Source: Brachynemurus nebulosus (lineage: Eukaryota; Arthropoda; Insecta; Neuroptera; Myrmeleontidae). From it: a stretch of 64,000 nucleotides of DNA. The translations under genes and the position numbers were made by a program. Each line of letters begins with the position of its first letter. Position 1 is the stretch's first letter. The DNA lies in contig JAPWDM010000044.1 in assembly GCA_035578155.1 (NCBI GenBank), forward strand, positions 880,501 through 944,500, written 5' to 3'. The notes under the pieces were generated by a model, which did not search any database, was not told where the DNA came from, and was given only the letters and a program-made list of their open reading frames with translations. Shown here in pieces: positions 62,871-64,000 of the stretch.

Positions 62871-63505
62871 CATATTTTTTTTAATACAATAGTTTTAGTT
62901 TATATACATAACGTAAAAGCCCGTATACTCAAACAGTTTTGATATTTATCGGCTTTTTCAGAAATAACTTCATTAATATATAAAATATTAAAATTAATCT
63001 TAATTATTTTTTGACCGTTGACCCAACGATTGATGAACAGGATTTAAGGAGAATAAAACAAAATTCCCAGAATCGCATAGAAAACGTCATCAAATATTAA
63101 AATTGTTCGAGTATTGAATCGCGTTCGAGTATAGGGGCTTTTACCCTAAACATAATAAAGATACAAAAAACAAAACATTTTGTAATTTTATCAAATATTT
63201 TTAAATTGCTTTATTCAAACAAATATGACTGTACTACTACAGATATTACTGAATTTAAGCACCATTCAGATGAATTAATAATGCTTTAAGTCATATTATT
63301 ATGCAGCATGGACTAGAGCGGTCTGTGGTAAATCCGCCTTTGCATTGCCTTACACAAACAAATGCAGCTATACTACAGACCGCTGTGTTACAACTGGGTT
63401 CGGACAAACTATTCCTACTTTAAGTCATCCACGAGATAATACAGCACAGACTATGGATGTCTGTGCTGCAGTCACCTAGTTGTATTTACACAACCAGGCT
63501 AGCTA

Positions 63506-64000
63506 TTACTATGTGTTGATAAAAGTATAATAACTCTCATAAAATAACTATCATAATTATAGGTATAGTGAGGTTACATGTTGAATATTTACTGAAATTC
63601 AAAAATAAAAACTGTAAGTAATTTTCAATAAATTAATAAATATAGGTAAAATTATTAAACTAGCAATTAATTTAAACACCAACCTTTTAAATTTATTTAT
63701 TTTTACAAAAATATTTAAAGCAATTAATTATTGATGCGTGACACCTATATTTTAATTTAGCCTATAGAGATACGCACCTGTTTACCGCAAAATTAATTTT
63801 AAGAGAAATTTAAAAAACGGCTTGTGTCTCTCGTGTGGCTTCACATTTTAAAAGTGTAATAAAAAAAAATTTACCTTTTTCGAGACCGTAATAAATTTTA
63901 TGACTTATTTTGGTAAAAATATTTTATCCTTTTAAATTTTTCAGTATTTTTAAATTGTGTTAAAAAAAGTTCTATATGGATTTATATGTAACGAAGCAAA
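63506..64000. other. AT-rich spacer
   Basis: No supported feature to the end of the window. Confidence 0.4.

Larger units (their letters stand above)
60686..63505. mobile_element. Inverted-repeat element enclosing a PIF element
   Basis: The left end (TAGCC..., GTAAATACA, GACTGCAGCACAGAC within 60688-60735) and the reverse-complemented right end (TAGCCTGG..., GTAAATACA, GACTGCAGCACAGAC within 63455-63500) match in order with gaps. GCAGCACAGAC-like motifs recur inside at about 62070, 63305, 63365 and 63440. No transposase is seen. The borders are approximate because the duplication is unclear. Confidence 0.5.

Overview
This is an AT-rich eukaryotic window that looks like insect repeat-rich DNA. 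Hemipteran (aphid-like) is my best guess, from the element mix: PIF/Harbinger relics with MADF fragments, a hAT with a nested MULE, Tc1/mariner, an I-like LINE, and very many (TA)n tracts. I cannot name the species. I found no convincing host gene, tRNA or rRNA, and no open reading frame that looks like an intact conserved gene. Nearly every coding-like stretch is a broken transposon gene.

Layout. 0-6 kb: a 1.5-kb foldback element (1441-2916), a palindromic TA-inserting MITE (3345-3551), a MITE with an 18-bp perfect terminal repeat (4144-4547) and a hAT-type MITE with an 8-bp duplication (4618-5061). 6.3-12.3 kb: an I-like LINE on the minus strand (endonuclease, RT, RNase H, poly-A end at 6285), interrupted in its 3' part by a 1.65-kb Helentron-like non-autonomous element. 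12.7-15.4 kb: a pogo/Tigger-like MITE, a perfect-register hairpin, a palindrome and a scrap of a second LINE. 16.1-20.2 kb: two inverted mariner 3' halves with nested Tigger-like insertions and a 266-bp tandem repeat. 20.2-25.7 kb: mostly featureless AT-rich DNA with two MITEs. 26.0-31.9 kb: a 5.8-kb insertion with long inverted arms, each arm carrying a copy of an unrecognised gene. It is flanked by TACGTCAG and splits an older repeat (called F2 below). It is the best candidate here for an undescribed element. 33.5-43.1 kb: more F2 and Helentron-like copies, a 1.8-kb LINE derivative with a poly-A tail and clear target-site duplication, a PIF-like relic and a second copy of a 326-bp MITE. 44.3-46.9 kb: a MULE inserted in a hAT, each with its own duplication. 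47.3-50.6 kb: two inverted MITEs and a Tc1 element inside TA microsatellites. 51.0-52.7 kb: another Helentron-like copy. 55.7-64 kb: two internally deleted PIF/Harbinger elements, a 1.6-kb foldback and a larger nested inverted-repeat element.

How the parts relate. The window records successive waves of insertion. Many are dated relative to each other by nesting: the inverted-arm element lies in F2, the Helentron-like copy in the inverted-arm element, the Helentron-like copy in the LINE, the MULE in the hAT, Tigger in Tigger in mariner, and PIF in a larger element. Several families are present in two or more copies, so boundaries and duplications could be read by comparing copies inside the window. 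Family names for non-coding elements rest on terminal repeats, duplication length and overall structure, not on database matches.
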